64,000 nucleotides of DNA from assembly GCA_029558835.1 (NCBI GenBank), contig JAKQDH010000202.1:98063-162062 (forward strand). Reading direction: 5' to 3'. Source of the DNA: Planctomycetota bacterium. Lineage in GTDB: Bacteria > Planctomycetota > Phycisphaerae > UBA1845. The notes under the pieces are model-generated. The model was not told the DNA's origin. It saw nothing but the letters and a program-made list of their open reading frames with translations, and made no database searches. A program made the position numbers and the translations under genes. This document shows, piece after piece, positions 37,582-47,795 of the stretch. Position 1 is the stretch's first letter; each line of letters begins with the position of its first letter.

Positions 37582-40500
37582 CTAACCCACCTGGCGGCGC
37601 TCCAGGTGGATGTTGAGGCATAGGCCGCGGATCTCGTTGGTCAACACGTCGAACGAAACCGGCGTGCCGGCCTCCAGCGTGTTCTTGCCTTTCACCATCG
37701 ATTCGTAGATCTTCGTGCGTCCCTCGACGTCGTCGCTCTTGACGGTCAGCAGTTCCTGAAGCACGTAGGCGGCCCCGTAGGCCTCCAGACCCCATACTTC
37801 CATCTCGCCGAAACGCTGCCCGCCGGTGCGGGCCTTGCCGCCCAGCGGCTGCTGCGTGATGAGGCTGTAGGGACCCGTCGCCCGGGCGTGGATCTTGTCA
37901 TCCACGAGATGGTGCAGCTTCATCATGTAGATATAGCCCACCGTCACCGGCTCGTCGAACGGCTCACCCGTACGCCCGTCGCACAGATGCACCTTCCCGC
38001 CCGGCGGCAGAACCGCGAAGCGCAGGTCATTGCGCCCGGCCTCCGCCACCGCCTGCCGGTCCGCTTCGTACTTGCGGGCCTGGGCATTCGCTTCCTCGAG
38101 CGCCTGGTGGATGTCGGACTCCCGCGCCCCGTCGAAAACCGGCGTCACCGCCTGGAAGCCGAGCATCTTGGCCGCCCAGCCGAGGTGCGTCTCCAGAATC
38201 TGCCCCACGTTCATACGCGAGGGTACGCCCAGCGGGTTGAGCAGCACGTCCACCGAGGTCCCGTCGTCCAGGAAGGGCATGTCCTCCACCGGCACGATGC
38301 GGGCGATCACACCCTTGTTCCCGTGCCGCCCGGCCATCTTGTCGCCGACGGAGACGGGGCGCTTGGTGGCCACGTAGACCTTGACCATCTCCAGCACGCC
38401 GGCCGGCAGTTCGTCGCCGCGCTTCATCTGCGACACCTTGCGTTCCCGTTCCTCCTTCAGTTCGGACACCCGCAGCCAGTAGCGGTCGGCGATGTGCATG
38501 CACTCCTCGCGGCGCGAGGCCGGTTTCACCCACCTCAGCTCCCGCGTCTGCATCTGCTCCTGGAACGCGTCGATCTGCTCCAGGATCACTCCGTCCACGT
38601 TGCTGTAGCCCACCTTCTGCCGGGTGTTGGGGTCCACCATCGGCGCCCCCAGCAACTGCTCCAATTCCTGGCACATCTGCTTGAAGCAGGCGATCATCTT
38701 GCCGTTCTGGGCGATCTCGTAGGCGTTGACGCGCTGCTGCAACTCACGCTTCTGGTCGTCCGTCATGTGCAGGCGCCGGCTGAACCGCTTGGTGTCGATC
38801 ACGATGCCTTCCTCGCCGGCGGGCAGTTCCAGCGAGTCGTTCTTCACGTCCTCGCCCGCCCGCCCGAAGATGGCGTGCAGCAGCTTCTCCTCCGGACTCA
38901 GCTCGCTCTTGGACTTGGGACTCACCTTGCCCACCAGGATGTCCCCCTGCACCACCCGGGTGCCCACGCGCACCACGCCGTCGGCGTCGAGGTTGGCCAA
39001 CGCCCGCTCGGACACGTTCGGAATGTCCGCGGTGAACTCCTCCCGGCCCAGCTTGGTCTCCCGCACCTCCGATTCGTACTCGTCGATGTGCACGCTGGTG
39101 AACGTATCGTCCTGCACCAGGCGCTCGCTGAGCACAATGGCATCCTCGAAGTTGTGCCCGTCGAAGGTCATGAACCCCACCAGCACGTTGCGTCCCAGGG
39201 CCAGTTCCCCGCTGTGCGTGCCCGGCCCGTCCGCGATCACGTCCCCCTGCTTGATCCGCTGCCCCGGACGCACCACCGGTCGCTGGTTCATGCACGTCCG
39301 CTCGTTGAGCCCCTGGAACTTCCGCAGGACGTACTCGTCGGTCTCGTCGATCACGATCCGCCGCGCGTCCACGAACGTCACCTTGCCCGAGGTCTTGGCC
39401 CGCACGACCATCCCGCTGTTGTAGGCTACGTCCTTCTCCATGCCCGTCGCCACCAGCGGCGGGTCGAGCCGCAGCAGTGGCACGGCCTGCCGCTGCATGT
39501 TCGACCCCATCAGCGCCCGGTTCGCGTCGTCATGCTCGAGGAACGGGATCAAGGCGGCCGAGACCCCGACCGTCTGCTTGGGAGAGATGTCCACGTAGGT
39601 CACCTGGCTGCTGTCCATCTGCGCCATTTCGCCGTAGGCCCGCACGACGATGGGTCCCTGCCGGACCACTCCCTTCTCCGGCTCAATCGCCTCCGGCGGC
39701 GCCAGCACCTCGCGCATCTCCTCATCCGCGCGCAGGAACCGCGGCTCCCCGAGCTTGCCGTCCTTGCCCACCTTGCGGTACGGCGTAATCAGGAACCCAT
39801 AGTCATCCACCAGGCTGTAGAGGCTCAGCGAGGCGATCAGGCCGATGTTGGTGCCTTCGGGCGTCTCGATCGGGCAGATGCGTCCGTAGTGGCTGATGTG
39901 CACGTCGCGCACCTCGAAGCCCGCCCGCTTGCGGTTCAGACCGCCGGGGCCCAGGGCCGAGAGCCGCCGCTCGTGCGTGAGCTGCGAGAGCGGGTTGGTC
40001 TGGTCCACGACCTGCGACAGCTCGCCCCGCCCGAAGAAGAACTCGATGGCGGAACTGATGGCCTTGCTGTTGATAAGCTCCGCCACCCGCCCCAGCTCAT
40101 CCGGGTTCTTCAGGCTCATCCGCTCCTGCACCGTCCGCCGCAGTTTCAGGAACCCCTTGCGCAACTCGTCCGAGCAGAGCTCGTCCAGCGTGCGCAGACG
40201 GCGGTTGCCCAGGTGGTCGATGTCGTCCACCGCGAAGGCCGCCTCGCCCGTGCGCAGCTTCAGCAGGTACCGGTAGCAGTTGATCAGGTCCTCCACGGTC
40301 AGGGTCATGGGCCCCCCGTCGTGCTCCGCCTCGAACTTGCGGTTCAGACGGAAACGCCCCACCTTGCCCAGCCGATACCGGTTCTCGTCGAAGAACTTCT
40401 CCGCAAACAGCTTGCGGGCCTTGTCCAGTTGCGGCGGGTTCCCCGGACGCAGCCGGGCATAGATGCGCAGCAGGGCCTCCTCCTGTGACCGGCTGTTGTC

Positions 40501-41355
40501 CTCCGCCAGGGTATTGACGAGCAGCAGGTCGCCAAGCTGAGCGATGATCTCCAGGCTCTTGAGCCCCGCGTTCTGCAACCGCCCGACCGCGTCGCCCAGC
40601 GGCGCCCCGGCCCGCACGATCTCCTCCTTGGTTTCAGAGTCCAGCACCGTAACGGCCGCGTGCAGGTCGGGACGCAGGGCCGACACCCGCACCGACTTGC
40701 TGTTGTGGAACGCCTTGAGGATCGACTCGTCCGTCGAATACCGCTCATCCATCGCCCGCAGGAACGTCGTCGCCGGGATCTTGGCCGACTGGTCGATCCG
40801 CACCGCGAGCACGTCCTTCTTGGTCACCTCGATCTCGATCCAGCTCCCCCGCTCCGGAATGATCCGGCACGAGTGCAGCGCCCGGTCGCCCTCCACCTGG
40901 TCCTTGATGAAGTCCACGCCCGGACTGCGGTGCAACTGGGACACGATCACCCTCTCGGCCCCGTTGATGATGAACTCGCCTCCGCCGATCATCACGGGCA
41001 AATCGCCCAGGTACACCATGTCGTCCTGGATCTCGTCCTTGTCCTTACGGGTGAGGCGCAGGCGTACCCGGAACGGCCGGCCGTAGGTCAGCCGCAACTC
41101 CCGGCACTCGTCCGGGGTGTACCGCGGCTTAAGCAGCTCATAGCCGAGGTAATGCAGGGAGAGGTTCCCATCGTAGCTTTCGATGGGGAACATCTCGCGC
41201 AGCAGGGCCTCCAGGCCCATCACGGTCCGCTGGTCCATCCCGGCCTCGGCCTGCAGGAATCGCTCGTAGGACTTCGTCTGGATGCCGATGAGATCCGGAA
41301 TCGGCAACGCGTCACCCACGCGCGAAAAGTTGCGAATCGGACGTGCGGTCTTCAT
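37582..41355 (-). CDS. rpoB: DNA-directed RNA polymerase subunit beta
   Basis: Beta subunit, 1257 residues. The rifampicin region reads GELSQVVDQTNPLSQLTHERRLSALGP: the key D516, H526 and S531 equivalents are wild type, while 514, 515 and 518 (E. coli numbering) are V, V and T. HYGRICPIETPEGTNIG, GRHGNKGVIARIVPVEDMPF and the C-terminal EMEVWGLEAYGAAYVLQELLTVKSDD are intact. The start MKTARPIRNFSRVG is chosen 7 codons inside the frame, with GGGAG upstream. A 311-base structured gap separates it from rplL. Confidence 0.98.
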   Translation of the reverse strand: MKTARPIRNFSRVGDALPIPDLIGIQTKSYERFLQAEAGMDQRTVMGLEALLREMFPIESYDGNLSLHYLGYELLKPRYTPDECRELRLTYGRPFRVRLRLTRKDKDEIQDDMVYLGDLPVMIGGGEFIINGAERVIVSQLHRSPGVDFIKDQVEGDRALHSCRIIPERGSWIEIEVTKKDVLAVRIDQSAKIPATTFLRAMDERYSTDESILKAFHNSKSVRVSALRPDLHAAVTVLDSETKEEIVRAGAPLGDAVGRLQNAGLKSLEIIAQLGDLLLVNTLAEDNSRSQEEALLRIYARLRPGNPPQLDKARKLFAEKFFDENRYRLGKVGRFRLNRKFEAEHDGGPMTLTVEDLINCYRYLLKLRTGEAAFAVDDIDHLGNRRLRTLDELCSDELRKGFLKLRRTVQERMSLKNPDELGRVAELINSKAISSAIEFFFGRGELSQVVDQTNPLSQLTHERRLSALGPGGLNRKRAGFEVRDVHISHYGRICPIETPEGTNIGLIASLSLYSLVDDYGFLITPYRKVGKDGKLGEPRFLRADEEMREVLAPPEAIEPEKGVVRQGPIVVRAYGEMAQMDSSQVTYVDISPKQTVGVSAALIPFLEHDDANRALMGSNMQRQAVPLLRLDPPLVATGMEKDVAYNSGMVVRAKTSGKVTFVDARRIVIDETDEYVLRKFQGLNERTCMNQRPVVRPGQRIKQGDVIADGPGTHSGELALGRNVLVGFMTFDGHNFEDAIVLSERLVQDDTFTSVHIDEYESEVRETKLGREEFTADIPNVSERALANLDADGVVRVGTRVVQGDILVGKVSPKSKSELSPEEKLLHAIFGRAGEDVKNDSLELPAGEEGIVIDTKRFSRRLHMTDDQKRELQQRVNAYEIAQNGKMIACFKQMCQELEQLLGAPMVDPNTRQKVGYSNVDGVILEQIDAFQEQMQTRELRWVKPASRREECMHIADRYWLRVSELKEERERKVSQMKRGDELPAGVLEMVKVYVATKRPVSVGDKMAGRHGNKGVIARIVPVEDMPFLDDGTSVDVLLNPLGVPSRMNVGQILETHLGWAAKMLGFQAVTPVFDGARESDIHQALEEANAQARKYEADRQAVAEAGRNDLRFAVLPPGGKVHLCDGRTGEPFDEPVTVGYIYMMKLHHLVDDKIHARATGPYSLITQQPLGGKARTGGQRFGEMEVWGLEAYGAAYVLQELLTVKSDDVEGRTKIYESMVKGKNTLEAGTPVSFDVLTNEIRGLCLNIHLERRQVG

Positions 41356-41666
41356 GCCCTTACTCCCGGCGCGCACCCGCAGCGCTACCGCGCCGCGTGG
41401 CCCAATCGGCTGGTGCCCGTCGCGTCATACTCGAACACGTCTGACTGGCTTCCAGGGGACGGTTGTTCGTCGCACAGGGCCTCTGGGGGACCGGACGTCC
41501 CGCGAATCCGGTCGGTCTCGCCCTGCGACGGACGTGCTGGGTGCGGGACCGGGCGGCCTCCCGCCGCGCCGGCCCCCGGTTTGTACGCTCAACCCCTGCC
41601 GGCGCTCCGCCCCCCGGAGCGCCGCCATCCTGCGCCACCCCATGCTTGCGGCGGGAGAACGACGTT
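41356..41666 (-). promoter_or_regulatory. Structured rplL-rpoB intergenic leader
   Basis: This 311-base gap has no gene. It holds a perfect 9-base-pair hairpin with a 5-base loop at 41601-41623 (GGCGCTCCG/CGGAGCGCC). A nested structure follows: 41469-41479 (GTCGCACAGGG) pairs with 41521-41529 (CCCTGCGAC) around GACCGGA/TCCGGTC at 41489-41495 and 41507-41513. E. coli has a similarly long rplL-rpoB gap with an attenuator and an RNase III site. The same kind of control of polymerase subunit output is inferred here. Confidence 0.5.
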
Positions 41667-42086
41667 CTACTTGATCGTCACGGCCCCGCCGGCTTCCTCG
41701 ATCTCCCGCTTGATCTTGTCGGCGTCTTCCTTGGAAACGCCTTCCTTGAGCGGTTTGGGCACGCCCTCAACGAGGTCCTTCGCCTCTTTCAGACCGAGCC
41801 CCGTGATCGCCCGCACCACCTTGATCACCTGGATCTTCTTGTCGCCGAAGCCTGCCAGGATGACATCAAACGAGGTCTGCTCCTCGGCCGCCGGCACCGC
41901 GCCGCCCCCGGCCGCTCCGCCCCCGACCGGACCGGCCATTATGACGCCGCCCCCCGCCGGCTCGATCCCATACGCCTCCTTCAGATAATCCACCAACTCC
42001 TGCGCCGCCTTCACCGTCAGCTTGGCAATCTTGTCGCCCAGCTCCTTGACCTCGGCGCTGAATTCCTTCGTCGGGGCTTCCGCCAT
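41667..42086 (-). CDS. rplL: 50S ribosomal protein L7/L12
   Basis: Stalk protein that recruits translation factors, 139 residues. The N-terminal dimerisation part (VKELGDKIAKLTVKAAQELVDYLKEAYGIEP) is followed by a Gly/Ala-rich hinge, then the C-terminal domain TSFDVILAGFGDKKIQVIKVVRAITGLGLKEAKDLVEGVPKPLKEGVSKEDADKIKREIEEAGGAVTIK. It lies 147 bases after rplJ. Confidence 0.97.
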   Translation of the reverse strand: MAEAPTKEFSAEVKELGDKIAKLTVKAAQELVDYLKEAYGIEPAGGGVIMAGPVGGGAAGGGAVPAAEEQTSFDVILAGFGDKKIQVIKVVRAITGLGLKEAKDLVEGVPKPLKEGVSKEDADKIKREIEEAGGAVTIK

Positions 42087-42135
42087 GACGTCCTACTCCT
42101 CACCGCAAAAACCCAGTAAGCCACACCGATAGGCA

Positions 42136-42173
42136 GCCCGCACCACACGGGCCATTTCATCCGCCGTTGGCGG
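42136..42173 (-). promoter_or_regulatory. Two hairpins upstream of rplL
   Basis: GCCCG-CACCACA-CGGGC (42136-42152) and CCGCC-GTT-GGCGG (42161-42173) are adjacent perfect stems in the rplJ-rplL gap. A 14-base perfect palindrome GCTGCCTAGGCAGC (42229-42242) overlaps the rplJ stop. They could set the high L7/L12 to L10 ratio by translation or message stability. Confidence 0.4.
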
Positions 42174-42233
42174 ACCACTCGGCATGACGCCAACTGTAAA
42201 GACTCCAGCCTCGGGCGACCGACGACGCGCTGC

Positions 42234-42779
42234 CTAGGCAGCAGCCGCGGCCTCGCCCTCCTCCTTCTTGTCCGCCATTGCCTTCAGGCAACCGGCCAGA
42301 CGCGCCTGCGCCCCACCGATACAGCCCGCCACGGCGCGACCCGGCGACAGGATCAGCATCAGAACTTCGCCGATCGTCTCCGTGCGGCTCCGCATCCGCG
42401 CGACGTCCTCCACCTGCAGGACGGTGGGATCACCTTCCACCACCGCGCCCTTCAGTCTGAGTTTCTCAAACTCCTTGGCGGCCGCGATCAGCGTCTTGGC
42501 CACCTCGATGATTGAGCCCTCGGCCGTCACCAGCGCGCAGGGGCCCTCGAGCGCCTCGCCCAACGCCGCCAGCGGTCCCTCCGCCAGCGCCCGCCGCGCC
42601 ATGCTGTTCTTAACCACGTGCACGCGCGCCCCAACCTGGCGCAACTGACGGCGCAATCGCTCCGTCGCCTGCACGTTCATCCCGGTCAGTTCCACCACGC
42701 ACGCGCTCTCCGCGCTTGCATATCGCTCGCGCAGCGCCTGCGTCATCAGTTCCTTCACGTACCTGCTCATGGACTTCAT
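42234..42779 (-). CDS. rplJ: 50S ribosomal protein L10
   Basis: Stalk base protein carrying L7/L12 dimers, 181 residues from the chosen ATG. SRYVKELMTQALRERY and VHVVKNSMARRALAEGPL are canonical, and the Ala-rich end is the L12-binding helix. The ATG beginning MKSMSRYV or the one 3 codons later could be used; the longer frame overlaps rplA and is not supported. L10 is the usual autogenous repressor of this unit. Confidence 0.94.
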   Translation of the reverse strand: MKSMSRYVKELMTQALRERYASAESACVVELTGMNVQATERLRRQLRQVGARVHVVKNSMARRALAEGPLAALGEALEGPCALVTAEGSIIEVAKTLIAAAKEFEKLRLKGAVVEGDPTVLQVEDVARMRSRTETIGEVLMLILSPGRAVAGCIGGAQARLAGCLKAMADKKEEGEAAAAA

Positions 42780-42807
42780 CCGCCATCGGTCCCCTGCGGA
42801 GACCGAT

Positions 42808-43542
42808 CTAGCCAACCGTCACATGCACCGGCGGGGTGTGCGTCGCCGCCAGACAAACCTTCTTGACAAACTGCCCCTTCGCGGCCGCCGGCTTCATTCG
42901 CGTCACGTGCGTGATGGCCGCCTCAATGTTCTGCTTCAGGTCCTCGGCCGAGAAACTCGCCTTGCCCACGGGAAAGTGCACGTTGCCGCCATCATCGTTG
43001 CGGAACTCCAGCCGCCCCGCCGAGAACTCGCGCACGGCCGTCACTACGTCCGGCGTCACCGTCCCCGCCTTGGGCGCGGGCATCTTGCCCTGCGGGCCCA
43101 GGATGCGCCCGAGCTTCCCCACCTTGCCCATCAGCGCGGGGTGAGCAATAGCCACGTCGAAATCCAGCCAGCCGCCCTGGACGCGCTCGATGAGCTCGTC
43201 GGCACCGGCCTCGCACGCTCCCGCCTGCCGGGCCGCCTCCGCCGTCGCCTCGTCACAGAACGCCACCACCCGCCGCGACTTGCCAATCCCCTTGGGCAGC
43301 GAAATCGCCCCGCGGATCATCTGGTCCGCCTGGCGGGCATCAATACCCAGGTGCATGACAAGCTCCACGGTCTGATCGACCGCCTTGCGCGCCCGCGCGC
43401 CCTTGTAGCGCCGATCGCTCTTCAGGCCGACCATCGCCTTCAGCTTGGCGACCGCCTCCTCGAGCGGAAGCGGCTCCCCGCGCGACCCGGCCGTCCCTCG
43501 CAACTCCAACTGCTTCCGATACAGAACGCTACGGTAACCCAT
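42808..43542 (-). CDS. rplA: 50S ribosomal protein L1
   Basis: L1-stalk protein that helps deacylated tRNA leave, 244 residues. SDRRYKGARARKAVDQTVELVMHLGIDARQADQMIRGAISLPKG and the GRILGPQGKMPAPKAGTVTPDV signature are clear. It follows rplK by 41 bases. L1 typically represses its own operon. Confidence 0.97.
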   Translation of the reverse strand: MGYRSVLYRKQLELRGTAGSRGEPLPLEEAVAKLKAMVGLKSDRRYKGARARKAVDQTVELVMHLGIDARQADQMIRGAISLPKGIGKSRRVVAFCDEATAEAARQAGACEAGADELIERVQGGWLDFDVAIAHPALMGKVGKLGRILGPQGKMPAPKAGTVTPDVVTAVREFSAGRLEFRNDDGGNVHFPVGKASFSAEDLKQNIEAAITHVTRMKPAAAKGQFVKKVCLAATHTPPVHVTVG

Positions 43543-43583
43543 CGACGCCGTTCCTCGCGGGGCAGCGCCCCGTCCGCCGCCTG

Positions 43584-44021
43584 CTAGTCCACGATACCGA
43601 TGCCCATCGAGCGCGCCGTGCCGGCCACGATCCGCTCCGCCGCCTCCACGGTGTAGGCGTTCAGGTCCTTGATCTTCTTGCCGGCGATTTCCCGCAGTTG
43701 CGCCCGCGTGACTGTCCCGATCGTCTCCCGACCTGCCGTCCCGCTGCCCTTGGCCAGCTTGGCCACGTCCTTCAGCAACACCGCGGCCGGCGGGCTCTTC
43801 ACCTCGAACGTGAACGTCCGGTCGGAGTAGACGTTGATCACCACCCCGACCACCATGCCGTTCAGCGCGGTGGTGGCCGCGTTAAACTGCTGCACAAACT
43901 GACCGATGTTCAACCCGTGCTGCCCCAACGCCGGACCGATCGGCGGCGCGGGGGTCGCCTGTCCGCCCGGGGCCTGCAACTTCAGCGTGGTCACCAGTTC
44001 CTTCTTGCCGCCCTTTGCCAC
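43584..44021 (-). CDS. rplK: 50S ribosomal protein L11
   Basis: GTPase-associated-centre protein, 145 residues. The LQAPGGQATPAPPIGPALGQHGLNIGQFVQQFN start and FEVKSPPAAVLLKDVAKLAKGSG are diagnostic. It follows nusG after 46 bases. Confidence 0.97.
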   Translation of the reverse strand: MAKGGKKELVTTLKLQAPGGQATPAPPIGPALGQHGLNIGQFVQQFNAATTALNGMVVGVVINVYSDRTFTFEVKSPPAAVLLKDVAKLAKGSGTAGRETIGTVTRAQLREIAGKKIKDLNAYTVEAAERIVAGTARSMGIGIVD

Positions 44022-44067
44022 TGCTCACTCCTCACGTCCGCAGGCCGCACCGCGGTCCACCACCGGA

Positions 44068-44652
44068 CTACTCCACCTTCTCCAACTGCCAGTATTCCAC
44101 TTCCACCGGCGTGGAACGCCCGAAGATGGAAACCACCACCGACACCATGCCGCGCCGCTCGTCCACCGCCTCCACCTCGCCCTCGAAGCTCTCGAACGCC
44201 CCGTCGGTGATCCGCACGCGGTCACCCTTGTGGATGTTGAGCCCCGAGAGGCCCGGCTGCTCGTCGGCCTTCTCGGACGCCGCCAGCATCTGCACCACGT
44301 CGTGCTCGGCCATGCTCGTCGGCTTGCCGTCCGCGCCGATGAAATCACCGACCCCCGTCGTCTCCTTGATGGTGAACCACACCTTCTCGGCGATGGACCC
44401 GTCTTCCTCGCAGGCCATTTCCACGAACACGTAGCCGGGATAGAGCTTCCGCTCGACGATCCGCAGTTGCCCGCTCTTCATGCGACGCTCCTTGAGCGTC
44501 GGGACCAATACCCTCCCCACCCGATCCTCCAGCGCTTCGATCTTCACCTTCTTGACCAGCGCCTTGCGGACCTGCTCCTCCTTGTTGGAGGCCACGCGGA
44601 GTACGTACCACTTCATCGGCGGGCCCAGGCGTTCTGTCGGTGCTTCGGTCAT
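44068..44652 (-). CDS. nusG: Transcription termination/antitermination factor NusG
   Basis: Couples transcription to translation and Rho, 194 residues. The N-terminal NGN domain (KWYVLRVASNKEEQVRKALVKKV, YPGYVFVEM) is followed by a KOW domain (KGDRVRITDGAFESFEGEVEAVDERRGMVSVVVSIFGR). An extra segment, TSMAEHDVVQMLAASEKADEQPGLS, lies between them. The start is 2 bases after the secE stop; the open frame upstream of it is a shadow. Confidence 0.96.
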   Translation of the reverse strand: MTEAPTERLGPPMKWYVLRVASNKEEQVRKALVKKVKIEALEDRVGRVLVPTLKERRMKSGQLRIVERKLYPGYVFVEMACEEDGSIAEKVWFTIKETTGVGDFIGADGKPTSMAEHDVVQMLAASEKADEQPGLSGLNIHKGDRVRITDGAFESFEGEVEAVDERRGMVSVVVSIFGRSTPVEVEYWQLEKVE

Positions 44653-44654
44653 GT

Positions 44655-45149
44655 CTATGCCGCCTTCAGCACCCCAACCCACGTGAACAGAAGCTGAAAC
44701 AGCACGTCGACGACGAACATCACCAGCGCCAGCAACACCGTGATCAGAATCACCACCTTGGTCGAGCCGATGATCTCCCGCCGGCTCGTCCAGTTGACTT
44801 TCTTCATCTCGCCTTCGGTGGCGATCATGAAATCGCCGCTCTTGCGGCTCACGTACACCACCCACCATGCCGCCACTCCGCAGGCCACGGCGAACAGCAG
44901 CGGAATCCCCGAGGTCACGAACAACCGCCAGAACCCGGGACCCGAGTACACGTCCAGCCGGTCCCGGAGAAACAGCGCTCCCCAGGCAATCAGCACGCCG
45001 GCCCCCACAAACGTCCCCAGCCGGGTCATCTTCCCCTGGCTGGGCTTGTAGACCCGTAGTCCACCGCCACCGGCGACCGACGGTCTGGCGGCCGCCGCCG
45101 AGGCGGGTTGTCCGGACGGTACCGGCGCTGTCGATTCCATGTTTCCCAT
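44655..45149 (-). CDS. secE: Preprotein translocase subunit SecE
   Basis: Clamp subunit of the translocon, 164 residues. The C-terminal part has the conserved cytoplasmic amphipathic helix and final membrane segment (EMKKVNWTSRREIIGSTKVVILITVLLALVMFVVDVLFQ). Two further hydrophobic segments (about 43-60 and 78-98) make a three-helix form like that of E. coli rather than the one-helix form. A Ser/Ala/Gly-rich N-terminal stretch precedes them. Confidence 0.95.
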   Translation of the reverse strand: MGNMESTAPVPSGQPASAAAARPSVAGGGGLRVYKPSQGKMTRLGTFVGAGVLIAWGALFLRDRLDVYSGPGFWRLFVTSGIPLLFAVACGVAAWWVVYVSRKSGDFMIATEGEMKKVNWTSRREIIGSTKVVILITVLLALVMFVVDVLFQLLFTWVGVLKAA

Positions 45150-45219
45150 TTCCGTTCGCCCCGTCGCGGCCTCTCCCCGCTCCGCTCAGGCGGTCTGCTC
45201 TCCGGTTACCACCGGACAC

Positions 45220-45292
45220 CAGGAGCGGAGGGACTCGAACCCCCAACCGCCGGTTTTGGAAACCGGTGCTCTACCAATTGAGCTACGCTCCT
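45220..45292 (-). tRNA. tRNA-Trp (anticodon CCA)
   Basis: A 73-base tRNA. Acceptor stem AGGAGCG/CGCTCCT, discriminator G, D arm GCTCAATTGGTAGAGC, anticodon stem CCGGT/ACCGG with loop TTCCAAA giving CCA, and T loop GTTCGAGTCCC. CCA is not encoded. It sits in the classic place between rpmG and secE. Confidence 0.97.
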
Positions 45293-45411
45293 CCCCGCGT
45301 TCGCTCAGACCCTCGATCGCCCGGTCATTCCCGCACCACCCACGCACCGCGTGCCCGCCCGGCGGACGGGGCGCAAAGCTATCACCGCCCCCGTCTCCCC
45401 ACCGGTCAAAC

Positions 45412-45579
45412 CTATTTCCGCTTGATCTTGTGGAGGGTGTGCGTGCGCGACCGCGGGCAGAACTTCTTCAGTTGCAGCTTCGGCGTGCCGCCCATCACGT
45501 TCACGTTGGTGCGGTAGTTGAGCTCACCGCACTCCGTGCACTGGAGCCACACCCATTCCCTCTTCGCGGCCTTGGCCAT
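45412..45579 (-). CDS. rpmG: 50S ribosomal protein L33
   Basis: A 55-residue L33. MAKAAKREWVWLQCTECGELNYRT and LKKFCPRSRTHTLHKIKRK fit the family. The first zinc pair, C14-x2-C17, is intact. In the second, the usual CPRC reads CPRS, so one of four zinc ligands is Ser. Full metal binding is therefore doubtful, an intermediate between zinc-binding and zinc-free L33. Confidence 0.95.
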   Translation of the reverse strand: MAKAAKREWVWLQCTECGELNYRTNVNVMGGTPKLQLKKFCPRSRTHTLHKIKRK

Positions 45580-45640
45580 ATTCCTGCCGTTCCTCCCGCC
45601 CGGGCCGGGACCCCTGGCGTCTGTGCTGCGCGCCGCAGTC

Positions 45641-46843
<1,203 letters not shown>

Positions 46844-47035
46844 CCGTTACTATCCTCCACTCGTCAGACCACGTTAACGCCGGTGTCTTCGCCCGTTGCC
46901 TCACCATCGAAGCAACCGTGCTTACTGTCCGGTGATACCCGCACCCGCTGTCCACGCCAACCGCAACCGGACCCGCGCTGCTTTCCCCGCAGCGCGCCCT
47001 GCTCAATGACCCGGTGGCGCTTCCTCACCTCCACA

Positions 47036-47108
47036 AGCTGCTGATGGGAATCGAACCCATGACCTCGTCCTTACCAAGGACGCACTCTACCGGCTGAGCT
47101 ACAGCAGC
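47036..47108 (-). tRNA. tRNA-Thr (anticodon GGT)
   Basis: A 73-base tRNA. Acceptor GCTGCTG/CAGCAGC, discriminator T (U), D arm GCTCAGCCGGTAGAGT, anticodon stem CGTCC/GGACG with TTGGTAA giving GGT, and T loop GTTCGATTCCC. CCA is not encoded. It is the first element of the tuf-to-rplQ cluster, 192 bases upstream of tuf. Confidence 0.97.
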
Positions 47109-47795
47109 ACCTCTCGTGCACGCGCCCCTGCGCCACAGACATGCACCGCAGAACAACGTCTCGGTGCACAGCCGGCACGCGTGCTGCTAAACTCCTCTCC
47201 CAGGCGTCCCGCCTCACTACAAGCGGGCCGCACGGTGCAGTCTTCCCCTACTGCCCATCTGGAATCGCTCCGACAGGGCTTAGAGTCTTGCGAGTATACT
47301 GGTGTCGCGCGCGTTGTCAAACCGAAATATACTCACCGCCAACGCCCTCTATGACCCCGCTCCCACCCCGATTACCATGAAAAGACCGGCAATAAAATAT
47401 CGTATTACACTGCAATACATCCCCCGGGCCCGTCGAACGAGGCCGGGCGTCCGGCACGCTCCTGCCCCCGCGCGCAGCTCCTCAACTCCACTCTACCCTT
47501 ACTTCCTGGTGGAAATGCCCTGCCCTTACGTGGCATAATCCCGTAACTGCCTGCCGAGGAGGTGGCGCCAGCCCCACCAGCGGAGCAGCCGGTCGGGCAC
47601 GATAGCCACGTCGACGGCGGCGGCAAGAGCGGATGCACTCCGTTGTCGTTGTGCTCCTGCACCGCGGCGCGGCAATTGCTCCTGCTTTTCCAATGAGAAG
47701 CCCCGCGCCCGAGTGTCCGGCTGAGTCGGCCACCCCCTGCCTGGAGGCAGTCGAGCGTGTTGGGGTGCCTGGGGCTATCGGGGGTACGGGAGACC
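47109..47795. other. Divergent intergenic region
   Basis: These 687 bases separate the start of the ribosomal cluster from the Wzz-like gene on the other strand. The part next to tRNA-Thr carries the cluster promoter (47293-47320) and an AT-rich stretch at 47385-47425. The remainder, up to the Wzz-like ATG, shows no convincing gene; short frames on both strands lack any recognisable sequence. Confidence 0.5.
47293..47320 (-). promoter_or_regulatory. Promoter of the tRNA-Thr-tuf-ribosomal cluster
   Basis: On the minus strand, TTGACA (47315-47320), a 16-base spacer and TATACT (47293-47298) form a near-consensus sigma70 promoter. The expected start is near 47286, leaving a leader of about 178 bases before tRNA-Thr. 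An AT-rich stretch upstream could act as an UP element. The same TTGACA-16-TATRCT arrangement precedes rpsJ. Confidence 0.75.

Noticed and set aside
37499..37795. N-terminal extension of the GNAT gene
   Set aside because: This part overlaps the rpoB 3' end in another frame and has no similarity; the ATG at 37498 has GGAGGA upstream.
39980..40065. Rifampicin-resistance substitutions in rpoB
   Set aside because: The main resistance positions (D516, H526, S531 equivalents) are wild type; the differences at 514, 515 and 518 are not by themselves evidence of resistance.
42780..42815. Longer rplJ start at 42815
   Set aside because: It would overlap rplA, and the added residues do not match L10; the ATG at 42779 fits the family start.
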